From: Synoicihabitans lomoniglobus
Lineage (GTDB): Bacteria > Verrucomicrobiota > Verrucomicrobiia > Opitutales > Opitutaceae
Direction: 5' to 3'
NCBI RefSeq assembly: GCF_029023725.1
Contig: NZ_CP119075.1
Coordinates: 4,397,501 to 4,461,500, forward strand
Length of the DNA stretch: 64,000 nucleotides
This document shows, piece after piece, positions 1-6,928 of this stretch; position 1 is the stretch's first letter; every line of letters begins with the position of its first letter. Made by a program: the position numbers and the translations under genes. Below the pieces are notes generated by a model, which was given only the letters and a program-made list of their open reading frames with translations, made no database searches and was not told the origin of the DNA.

Positions 1-1
1 C

Positions 2-307
2 TTCCGCCTCATCGTCAACGAAGTCGACGCGGTCAAAACGCCCAAATTGCCCAAGCTGCCCGTCGCTCGCGCGGTCTGGGAATGCCGCCCCGATTTCAAG
101 ACAGCCTGCCAAGCGTGGATTCTCGCCGGCGGCGCCCATCACACCGGCTACAGCTACACCGTAACGAGCGAAATGCTCGAAGACTTCGCGACGATTGCCG
201 GCATCGAAACGGTCCATATCGACGCCGACACCCGCATCGGCTCGCTCAAACAAGACCTCCGCAACAACGAGGTCTACTACCACCTCAATCAAGGCTTCCG
301 CGCCTGA
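2..307 (+). CDS. araA: L-arabinose isomerase, C-terminal part (cut by window start)
   Basis: Only the last 101 residues are present; the reading frame is open to the left edge and ends at TGA 305-307. L-arabinose isomerase converts L-arabinose to L-ribulose in the cytoplasm. The fragment carries the conserved C-terminal pattern: LIVNEVDAV, then KLPVARAVW, then [10 protein letters not shown], where the paired histidines belong to the metal/substrate site of the family. It ends with the usual short tail after a [13 protein letters not shown] stretch. araD follows 103 bp downstream on the same strand, so both are probably one operon. Recognition is firm despite the truncation. Confidence 0.95.
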   Translation, partial: FRLIVNEVDAVKTPKLPKLPVARAVWECRPDFKTACQAWILAGGAHHTGYSYTVTSEMLEDFATIAGIETVHIDADTRIGSLKQDLRNNEVYYHLNQGFRA

Positions 308-312
308 TGGAA

Positions 313-392
313 TTAACCACGAAATACACGAACCGCACGAAAACCGTCCGACAACGCTGACCTTTCGTGTTATTCGTGTATTTCGTGGTTAA
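313..392. repeat. REP-like palindromic element between araA and araD
   Basis: A perfect 20-bp inverted repeat (TTAACCACGAAATACACGAA at 313-332 and its complement at 373-392) encloses 40 bp that contain further imperfect ACGAAA/TTTCGT pairs. The whole unit can fold into one long hairpin on either strand. It lies between two genes transcribed in the same direction, where it could stabilise the upstream mRNA end or attenuate araD. No other copy was seen in the window. The arm sequence resembles short interspersed palindromes that I recall from several environmental bacterial genomes, but I could not search for copies. Confidence 0.75.
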
Positions 393-410
393 ACTTTTCG
401 TCCTCTTCCC

Positions 411-1121
411 ATGCTGACTGAACTCAAACGCGAGGCCTACGAGGCCAATATCGCCCTGCCGCGCGAAGGCCTGATCAACCTCACCTTTGGCAACGCTTCC
501 GCGATCGATCGCGCCCAAGGCATTTTCGCCATCAAGCCCTCCGGCGTCGCCTACGCCGACCTCACGGCGGAAGACATGGTGCTGATCGACCTCGATGGGA
601 AGCAGGTCGATGGATCGATGCGCCCGTCGTCCGACACGCCCACGCATCGTCGACTATTCCTCGCCTTTGAATCGATCGGCGGCGTCGTGCATACCCATTC
701 CTCGCACGCCACATCGTTTGCGCAGGCGGGCCGCGAGATTCCGATCTTCGGCACCACACACGCGGACTATTTTTTCGGCCCGATTCCCGTCACCCGCAAA
801 ATGACCGCCGCCGAAATCGGTGACGGAGCTTACGAATGGGAAACCGGCAACGTCATCGTCGAGCGTTTCGCTGCGCTCGATCCGGCGGACTTCCCCGCCG
901 TGCTCGTCAACCGCCACGCTCCGTTCACCTGGGGCGCCACCGTCGCCAAAGCCGTCGAGGTCGCCGTCGCCGTGGAGTGTATCGCGCAAATGGCGCTGAT
1001 GTCGCTGCAACTCGAACCGACGTTGCCCGCCATCGAACCAGAGTTGTTGCACAAACACTTCAAACGCAAACACGGCCCCGGTGCCTATTACGGCCAGACC
1101 GATTCCGGTCCGACTTGCTGA
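411..1121 (+). CDS. araD: L-ribulose-5-phosphate 4-epimerase
   Basis: Class II aldolase/adducin-family protein of 236 residues, the usual AraD length; it epimerises L-ribulose 5-phosphate to D-xylulose 5-phosphate. Visible family features are NLTFGNAS near residue 23, IKPSGV near 41, the zinc histidines in GGVVHTHS (H94 and H96), GTTHADYFFGPIP, and the late histidine in NRHAPFTWG. The ATG at 411 gives an N-terminus that aligns with the family. With araA upstream it forms the arabinose catabolic module; no ribulokinase is visible here and it may lie upstream of the window or elsewhere. An insertion sequence lies just downstream, 95 bp from the stop. Confidence 0.96.
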   Translation: MLTELKREAYEANIALPREGLINLTFGNASAIDRAQGIFAIKPSGVAYADLTAEDMVLIDLDGKQVDGSMRPSSDTPTHRRLFLAFESIGGVVHTHSSHATSFAQAGREIPIFGTTHADYFFGPIPVTRKMTAAEIGDGAYEWETGNVIVERFAALDPADFPAVLVNRHAPFTWGATVAKAVEVAVAVECIAQMALMSLQLEPTLPAIEPELLHKHFKRKHGPGAYYGQTDSGPTC

Positions 1122-1216
1122 CGATCGTGCGGTGAGCTCTTATTCTTGGAAGAGCCAACTCACACGGTTCCTGTGCAAATTCCACCCGTAGCAACTGTCT
1201 TATTAAGTATGGAATT

Positions 1217-2152
1217 TTAAGCGGTCACCGCAGGGGCGTCGGCGAGGATGCGGTTGAGGAAAATGACGAGTTTGCGAGCGACGGCGATGTAGGCGACTTT
1301 AGCGGGTTTACCGGCTTGGCGAAGGCGTTGATAGTAAGGTTGCAGATACTCGTTGTGTTGGGCGGCGACGACGGCGGCCTGATACAGTGCTCGTCGAACG
1401 TGGGCGCGTCCGTGAGCGATATGTCGGTGGCCACGCATGGTGCCGGAGTCGTGGTTGATCGGGGCGAGTCCGCATAGCTTGGCGATTTGGCGGCGGTTGC
1501 ACTGGCCCAGTTCGGGCAACTCGGCGACCAGCATCCACGAGGTCTTTTCCGCGACCCCGCACACCAAGCAAAGGGCTTGCATGCGTGCGGCGATGGGCGC
1601 GGCGGCGGCGGTGTCGAGCAGTGCGCGCAATGCGCGTTCGGCTTTGGTAATATCGACGTCGATACGCTCGATGTGCTGTTGGCACAGGCGTTGGGCCGCA
1701 GCGTCGAGCTGCCGAGCTCGGCACTGCCACGCTTTGCGGTCTTCGACCAAGCTTGAGCGCACGACCAGTAAGTCACGCATCTTGCGCAACACCTTGTCGG
1801 GCATGATGGTGAGAGCGGGATTGAGGCACTTGCCATAACGCTCCAGGACCTCGGCGTCGACGGCGTCAGTCTTCTCCAAGCGTCCCACCGAACGGGCAAA
1901 ATCCCGCACATGGCGTGGGTTGATCACCGAGATGGGGATGTGTTGTTTGGTGGCCGCCTGCTGGAGCGCATGGTGGCAACGACCGGTGGCTTCACACACC
2001 AGGTGCACGCGGGGATGGGTTTGGCGCAAAGTGCGCAAATGCGCCACGAGGATCGCGTCGCGGTTGGGGACCGGAGTGTTCGGAGCGGAGGAAAAGTTCA
2101 GCGTCTGAGCGCTGACATCGACCCCCAGATAGTGGATTGCGGAAGGATTCAT
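1217..2152 (-). CDS. IS110-family transposase (DEDD recombinase)
   Basis: A 311-residue protein with both IS110 domains. The N-terminal RuvC-like DEDD domain shows YLGVDVS (D12), LVCEATG (E54) and KTDAVDAEVL (D96 and D99). The C-terminal Tnp20 domain shows GVAEKTSWML, LCGLAPINHDSG and GRAHVRRALYQAA, containing the serine used for strand exchange in this family. All four acidic residues and the DSG serine are present and the frame is uninterrupted, so the enzyme looks intact and potentially active. In the family it acts with a bridge RNA encoded in the element. The ATG start at 2152 gives a full-length N-terminus. Confidence 0.93.
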   Translation of the reverse strand: MNPSAIHYLGVDVSAQTLNFSSAPNTPVPNRDAILVAHLRTLRQTHPRVHLVCEATGRCHHALQQAATKQHIPISVINPRHVRDFARSVGRLEKTDAVDAEVLERYGKCLNPALTIMPDKVLRKMRDLLVVRSSLVEDRKAWQCRARQLDAAAQRLCQQHIERIDVDITKAERALRALLDTAAAAPIAARMQALCLVCGVAEKTSWMLVAELPELGQCNRRQIAKLCGLAPINHDSGTMRGHRHIAHGRAHVRRALYQAAVVAAQHNEYLQPYYQRLRQAGKPAKVAYIAVARKLVIFLNRILADAPAVTA

Positions 2153-2340
2153 ACTCTGCCTTGTTTTTGACGGGCTCGGTGCGAACCGGCCCCAGCAACT
2201 GTTCGAGTTAATCGACCAAAACTCCGGCGGCTCACGCTACGATCGAACTGCCCGCGTTTAAAAACGTGGGCGTTCAAGGAGCGCGACGAGCTCACCGGAG
2301 CCGATCCACCGGGGCGGCCGCCCCGGTGGATCATCCCGCT
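2153..2340 (-). ncRNA. Candidate IS110 bridge-RNA region upstream of the transposase
   Basis: The segment 5' of the transposase has no good coding frame and folds strongly. An outer stem pairs 2222-2227 (CTCCGG) with 2295-2300 (CCGGAG). Inside it a hairpin at 2245-2275 has 4-bp and 10-bp stem segments separated by one unpaired base, one non-Watson-Crick position, and a 2-nt loop. A perfect 30-bp palindrome lies at 2303-2332. In IS110-group elements such as IS621 the bridge RNA is transcribed from this position and carries internal loops pairing with target and donor DNA. Position and folding support the call; I did not identify the guide loops. The 30-bp palindrome could instead be a genomic REP sequence outside the element. 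Confidence 0.45.
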
Positions 2341-2521
2341 TTACCCACGGAGCGAACAGACCAACCCCGTGAACAAAACCGAACAGCCCCCACCATAGCA
2401 TATTTTAAGCAACAAGGAGCGCGCTGGCGCGCGATCCCCACCTGCCTCTCGTCTCCAGCGTTCCGCGTTCAGCCTTCCGCATTCAGCGCGAGCAAGCTCG
2501 CAGCCTACCTTGGAATCCGAG
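2341..2521. other. Intergenic stretch with small palindromes
   Basis: No convincing gene. It contains GCGCGC-TG-GCGCGC near 2419, a run of related words (CGTTCCGCGTTCAGCCTTCCG and ATTCAG) around 2460-2490, and GCGAGC-AA-GCTCGC near 2489. Such pieces look like degenerate interspersed repeats left between the insertion sequence and the ThuA-like gene. No transcription signal was recognised. Confidence 0.4.
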
Positions 2522-3478
2522 TCACGGCCCCTCAAACGGACGGCTGCTCATGGCGGCCGCCGTGGGGAAATCATCCGGCACAGGCAGCGTCACTTTTCCG
2601 GTCGCCGCCCATTCCGCGCCGCGCAAAAACGTGGTGATGAAACCCACGCACTCGAACGAATAATCGTCGTGTCCGAGCGTGCTGTGGAACACGCGTCCGT
2701 TGCCGTAGTTGATGGTCATCAACATAGGCTCGTGTCGCTCGGTGCCGCGTTGGTCGGCCGCCGAATAGGCCGTAGCCAACACCGTCATGTTCTCGGCCGG
2801 TCCGCGCAGACGATCATAACACTCGTCCATCGTGTGCAGCCAACGCTGCGGTAATCCGGCCGTGATCGGATGCGGCTCGCGCAAGGTCAGTTGGAATTCA
2901 TGTTGCGGACCGTGACTGCCGCCGCGCCCCGGTGACTCATCCCGCACCCGCTCATCGGCGTCATTGTAATACACGTAAGGACCGGACTTTTCATCGCGGT
3001 CGCCCCAGCCGCCCAGCCCGATCATGCGATTGTAGGCCGGCCATTCGGGGAAAGCGTTGTCGGCCGCGTGCACCACGACCAGTCCGCCCCCGGCGTTCAC
3101 GAAGCGCTCAAATGCTTCGCGCGTGGCGACGGGCCACGGCGCGGTCTGCCAGCCAAAATTGTTAATCACCACATCGTAGTCTTCGAAGGCGGGCGCGAAG
3201 TCGGGATCGGATTTCGGTTCGCCGAGCTCCTGCGTCGGCGACTCGCCCGTCAGTGGATAATCACCCAACCATTTCGCGCCCCGCCACGTGAAGGCCGTGC
3301 GTTCGACATCGACGGTGAAGCGCCCTGACTCCTCCAAATAACGCTTCATCATCACGGTGGATTTCGGCCACACATCGTGGTTGTTCTGACCATCAATAAT
3401 CAGCGCGCGCAACGACGGCGCGGCGGCAAGAGGAGAAAGCAGCAGGGCCATGCCCAGTCCGAGCGCGAGGGGTTTCAT
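2522..3478 (-). CDS. Exported ThuA-like domain protein
   Basis: A 318-residue protein with a Sec signal peptide (about residues 1-20, ending LAAA) followed by a ThuA-like, class I glutamine-amidotransferase-like domain. Typical pieces are LRALIIDGQNNHDVWP, YDVVINNFGW, the GGGLVVVHAADNAF strand-turn, MDECYDRL and MLMTINYGNGRVFHSTLGHDD near the end. ThuA proteins are linked to disaccharide or keto-sugar metabolism, but the exported versions common in Verrucomicrobia and Planctomycetes have no settled reaction. It is the last minus-strand gene of locus 1 and is 506 bp from the gene before it, so it may have its own promoter. Confidence 0.85.
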   Translation of the reverse strand: MKPLALGLGMALLLSPLAAAPSLRALIIDGQNNHDVWPKSTVMMKRYLEESGRFTVDVERTAFTWRGAKWLGDYPLTGESPTQELGEPKSDPDFAPAFEDYDVVINNFGWQTAPWPVATREAFERFVNAGGGLVVVHAADNAFPEWPAYNRMIGLGGWGDRDEKSGPYVYYNDADERVRDESPGRGGSHGPQHEFQLTLREPHPITAGLPQRWLHTMDECYDRLRGPAENMTVLATAYSAADQRGTERHEPMLMTINYGNGRVFHSTLGHDDYSFECVGFITTFLRGAEWAATGKVTLPVPDDFPTAAAMSSRPFEGP

Positions 3479-3984
3479 TACTGATCACCATGCAACGCCC
3501 GGGAGAAAAAACGAGTCTGCGAACGGCCCGATTAGCGTTAACGTTGCTGCGGGACGCCCGCCAAGATTAACCCTCTCGCGGGCGGCGGCCGGGAGGTTCC
3601 CGACGCGGGAATCTCTCCGGAGACAATCAGGACGAGCCAATTCCAATTGGGGTGCCAAAGGGATCGGCTGCCTGCGACCAGTGATTTGCCACCTCAACTG
3701 GCGCGCTCGTTCGTCCGCCCGACATGGCTGGCGTCCAACCAATTCCGGCGAGCCTCCACATTCCAGTTTAGCTTTCCCATTGTGATGGTGTCATGGCCTT
3801 AATAATTTGCGGTGATCTTCGGCGTCACCGCAGTGAACCCAAAATGGAGATGAGCCACGAAGTCGATTTCGGGGAGTTTTACCAACGTCCCAAAAGTAAA
3901 CCTACGGGGCTTTGCCAACGCGGTAAGACGTGGGCGTTGGACTCAACGCAAAAGCTACCTCCGGCCCAACCACCTATTTTCAAT
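3479..3984. other. Intergenic region with two hairpins
   Basis: About 500 bp without a supported gene. Two inverted repeats stand out: CCAACGC at 3915-3921 with GCGTTGG at 3934-3940, and TGCGGTGA at 3808-3815 with TCACCGCA at 3825-3832. Both lie just downstream of the GH-like gene ending at 3985 and could end its transcript, but neither is followed by a clear T-run on the minus strand. The part closest to the ThuA-like gene (3479-3700) is GC-rich and shows no recognised motif. Confidence 0.4.
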
Positions 3985-5103
3985 TTATTCAAGCGGAGCA
4001 CCGGCGGGATTGAGCACCCGGCGGACGGCTTCCAATCGCTCCATGTCAGGTTCTCCGGACGGAGTCCATGTCGGAGCCAGCCAGCCTCCCTCGTCATACT
4101 CATTCCAAGCGTAGACGATCACCGTATTGGCCGGGTTGAGCCCGGGGTAACTGCGCACCAGATCGAGAGCCGATCGAAGGGTTGATTCGATTTCGCAGGG
4201 CGTGGCCATGCTGGGAAATACGTCCTGATGGTGGTAGGAACTGGAAAGGTCTTCCCAAAAGACCGGGTTGTCCTTGCGCGGCATTTTGTCCCATCCCGTG
4301 GTCACAAAGGGCACCAGCGGAGTCTGGTGGGCGGTCGCAGCCTGCCAATAGTCCTGCTCGACCAGCTCGGCGAGCTCATGGAAGGTGGGAACATCCGATG
4401 CGTAGGCGTAGGCGGAAACCGCGTCGAATCCCAGCGACGATTTCTTGGCGAAATCGTCAACCGGCTTCCAGCCCATGTAGACAAAATAGGGATCCATTCC
4501 CGCTTTCTTTAAGGCAGCACGCAGGTCGTTGAAGCGAGACACCGGAAATTGTTCGTCGAAGGTGTTGCCAAACGCGTAGACCAAGGGCCGACCTCCGGCC
4601 ACAGTCACGTAACCGGGCTCCTGGAGCAGTCGAACGAAGCGGGCCTGCTCAAGCGCCCATACGTCCTCTTCCAGTCCGATCGAGTTATGCAGGATCAAAC
4701 AGAACTTGATCTCCCCGCGGTCGGGGCTGGCCAGATACTGCTCCAACCCTTCCGACATCTCGCTGCCTTTCGGGTAAAGCAAGAACGCCCAGTAATCCAA
4801 GCCCGCCGCCGCGGCATAGTTGATCTCCTGCTCCATCACGCCCGGCGCACTACCATCAATGTGAGCTTTATCGTCTGCGTCCAATTCCGCGAACCAAGGC
4901 AGTCGGTGATGGTATCGGACCGGACTGAGGGTGCGCTCAACCTCGCGCGTCACTTCGCCTCCCGACCAAGCATCCCACCGAATCGCGCCGACCGTGGGAC
5001 GGTCGACCGGGTTCGCCCCCGCCGACAGCGCGGTGATGACCATCGTCGCAAGCCTCACCAGCGTTCGAGTTTCCGGGGTGTTAATGAAAGTTAGGTATGA
5101 CAT
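3985..5103 (-). CDS. GH99/GH71-like TIM-barrel protein, putative glycosidase (short form)
   Basis: A 372-residue exported protein with a hydrophobic N-terminus (about residues 13-29). The remainder matches the catalytic-like region of the 748-residue protein encoded at 6929-9175: both have VGAIRWD.W near the start, a conserved YHHRLP/HYRLPFFAE segment, DYWAFLLYP/DYFAYLLYR, PLVYAF/PLVYIF, GFDAVS/GLDAVS, VTTGWD and VYAWNEYDEGGW near the end. This resembles the GH71/GH99/WbsX group (possibly Pfam DUF5010), for which an endo-acting retaining glycosidase role is plausible but not shown. It lies 90 bp downstream of the sugar symporter and is probably co-transcribed with it. Confidence 0.7.
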   Translation of the reverse strand: MSYLTFINTPETRTLVRLATMVITALSAGANPVDRPTVGAIRWDAWSGGEVTREVERTLSPVRYHHRLPWFAELDADDKAHIDGSAPGVMEQEINYAAAAGLDYWAFLLYPKGSEMSEGLEQYLASPDRGEIKFCLILHNSIGLEEDVWALEQARFVRLLQEPGYVTVAGGRPLVYAFGNTFDEQFPVSRFNDLRAALKKAGMDPYFVYMGWKPVDDFAKKSSLGFDAVSAYAYASDVPTFHELAELVEQDYWQAATAHQTPLVPFVTTGWDKMPRKDNPVFWEDLSSSYHHQDVFPSMATPCEIESTLRSALDLVRSYPGLNPANTVIVYAWNEYDEGGWLAPTWTPSGEPDMERLEAVRRVLNPAGAPLE

Positions 5104-5193
5104 GATTTTAGTGGCTTTCCGTAGAGCGAGGGAATCGGGACACGGAGACGGAACCGCTTCATTCGGGCTCGCCGTTGCCGCTCTGGGCCGGGC

Positions 5194-6585
5194 TCAATGT
5201 TCGGCGAGAGCCTCCTGGATCTCTTGCATGCGTTTCTCGGTCAGCCGATAGCCACCCAGCACGAGCAGCGAGATTCCCCCCAGAATTGCCGGCAGAAGGG
5301 AGAAGCAAAATTGCATCCATCGCAGGGTGCCTCCGCTCTGACGTCCCTCCAATTCCGCGTCAAAACCGATCCAAACCAAGAGGAACCCGGAAACGACGAT
5401 GGCCAAAGTAAGCCCGGCTTTGTTGATCCATTGCCCGACCGCCATGAAGGAACCCTCCCGTCGACGACCGGTGCGCAATTGATCCTCATCACAGAGGTCG
5501 GCGACCATCGACGGCCACAACGTCCAAAACGCGATGTTGGCACCGTTGTAAAAGAATCGAGTGATAAGCGTCAGCAGCGGATTCCCAATCTGCAAAAGGA
5601 ACCATTCCGCGACGGAGGCGATCACGCATATCGCCAAAACGATGAAGAGAGCTCCTTTCTTGTCGAACCGCCGTGAAATGACCGGAACCAGAGGAATGAA
5701 CACGATCATACCCAAGGTGCCAACCGTTCCATACCAGCCCATGTAAGGCGCGGCCGCCTTCGGATCACCGACAAAGTAGCAATAGGTGGTGATGTAAAAG
5801 AGCAGGGTCTGCACAATGTTCGAGCCAAAGACCTGAAGCAGGGCGACCAACTCCAAAGCGAGAAATGAGCGATTCGAGAGCGTGAGCGAAACGGCCCGCG
5901 TGAGGGTTATTTTCTCTTGTTGCTGGGCCGATGTTTGCAGGCGCTCTTTGAGAAACAAAGCCGGAACGACCCCCGAAAAAATGAAAATGATGCCGCCCGC
6001 GATTCCGGCGACCTTGATCCCCGTAAGCACTCCGCCGAAGATGTCCAACTGGGCGAAGGGGTAAACCCACGACAGCCCGAACCATCCGATAACCGAAATA
6101 AAACTTCGAACCGCCATGAGCCTCGTTCGCTCGTGGTAATGAGGCGTAAGCTCCATGGCGAGAGCCTGATACGGAATCGAGAAGATGGTGTGGGCCGTGA
6201 AATAGAAGAGGTTCAGGACCGCGAAATACCACAGAATCCCCGAAGTCGACCAACCCCCAGGCACCCACCAAATCGCAGCGAAAAAGACCCCGGACAGAAG
6301 CGCACCGAGGATGATCAGCGGGCGCCGCCGGCCCCAAGGGTGGCGAAAATTATCGGAGAAGTTACCCACCACCGGGTCAGTAAAGGCATCCCAGATGCGG
6401 AAGACCGACATCACGATGCCGAGGGCCGCCGGACTCACCCCGAGAGCAACGTTGAAGATCGGATTGGCCAACGAACCCACAGCGTGGAGTCCGATTTGGT
6501 CCAAGAAGACCCCACTACCGTAGGCAATTTTGCCGCGAGGCGTAATGACTGACCGGCTCTTCGCCTCGGATGAGGTTGCCGTCAT
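5194..6585 (-). CDS. GPH-family sugar:cation symporter (MFS fold)
   Basis: A 463-residue inner-membrane protein with about twelve hydrophobic segments. Near residues 66-90 it has DAFTDPVVGNFSDNF followed by GRRRPLI, the signature of glycoside-pentoside-hexuronide symporters such as MelB. It should carry glycosides or uronides from periplasm to cytoplasm with a cation. It precedes a GH-like gene by 90 bp. A copy of the locus-1 operator word lies 149 bp upstream of the start, so it is probably controlled with TonB receptor 1. The substrate cannot be read from the sequence. Confidence 0.9.
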   Translation of the reverse strand: MTATSSEAKSRSVITPRGKIAYGSGVFLDQIGLHAVGSLANPIFNVALGVSPAALGIVMSVFRIWDAFTDPVVGNFSDNFRHPWGRRRPLIILGALLSGVFFAAIWWVPGGWSTSGILWYFAVLNLFYFTAHTIFSIPYQALAMELTPHYHERTRLMAVRSFISVIGWFGLSWVYPFAQLDIFGGVLTGIKVAGIAGGIIFIFSGVVPALFLKERLQTSAQQQEKITLTRAVSLTLSNRSFLALELVALLQVFGSNIVQTLLFYITTYCYFVGDPKAAAPYMGWYGTVGTLGMIVFIPLVPVISRRFDKKGALFIVLAICVIASVAEWFLLQIGNPLLTLITRFFYNGANIAFWTLWPSMVADLCDEDQLRTGRRREGSFMAVGQWINKAGLTLAIVVSGFLLVWIGFDAELEGRQSGGTLRWMQFCFSLLPAILGGISLLVLGGYRLTEKRMQEIQEALAEH

Positions 6586-6928
6586 GGCAGCAGTCCTTTG
6601 GGGGCTTTTTCCGCAAGCAGGGACATCATGGAACTCAGGGGGAGGTAAGAAGGGGAAATGGCGGGACGTTCGTCACCGCCACTTCGGGGGGTTAAATTGC
6701 TTCCTCAAAATAGCCTAACGCGGAAAAATCGTCTTGAATGATTTCACCATATTCAATCGGAAATCGACATGGTCGCGCCCCCACGGGCCATCAAGAAGAC
6801 GAAAAAACGAACCCCACTGCTACGCCCCGGGCGAAACAATGGGATCCAGACTCACCAAGCGACTTGTCCACCGCAGGCGTGTAACGAAGATATTCGAATC
6901 GAATGGCCTGCAATAGCCTTAATCCCCG
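6586..6928. other. Promoter-containing intergenic region upstream of the symporter
   Basis: About 340 bp without a supported gene. It holds the locus-1 operator word at 6734-6748 and AT-richer sequence around it, which fits a promoter for the symporter unit. No terminator was recognised after the 748-residue GH-like gene that ends at 6929. Short open frames here lack coding character. Confidence 0.5.
6734..6748 (-). promoter_or_regulatory. Locus-1 operator word upstream of the symporter
   Basis: Reads TTGAATGATTTCACC on the plus strand, differing at two positions from the copy upstream of TonB receptor 1. Its orientation relative to the downstream gene is the same as in the other copies. It lies 149 bp upstream of the symporter start codon. 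Confidence 0.6.

Larger units (their letters stand above)
1140..2345 (-). mobile_element. IS110-family insertion sequence (ends approximate)
   Basis: One transposase gene flanked by about 95 bp on its 3' side and a long non-coding segment on its 5' side, next to araD. IS110 elements lack long terminal inverted repeats, so the exact ends cannot be read here; the coordinates bracket the transposase and the structured upstream segment. A short inverted repeat (AAATTCC at 1175-1181, GGAATTT at 1211-1217) sits at the transposase 3' end. The long 5' and short 3' non-coding segments fit the IS110 group rather than the IS1111 group. Confidence 0.6.

Noticed and set aside
3808-3832. TGCGGTGA/TCACCGCA hairpin as a rho-independent terminator
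   Set aside because: No T-run follows on the minus strand and the loop is 9 nt; kept only as a hairpin in the intergenic description.
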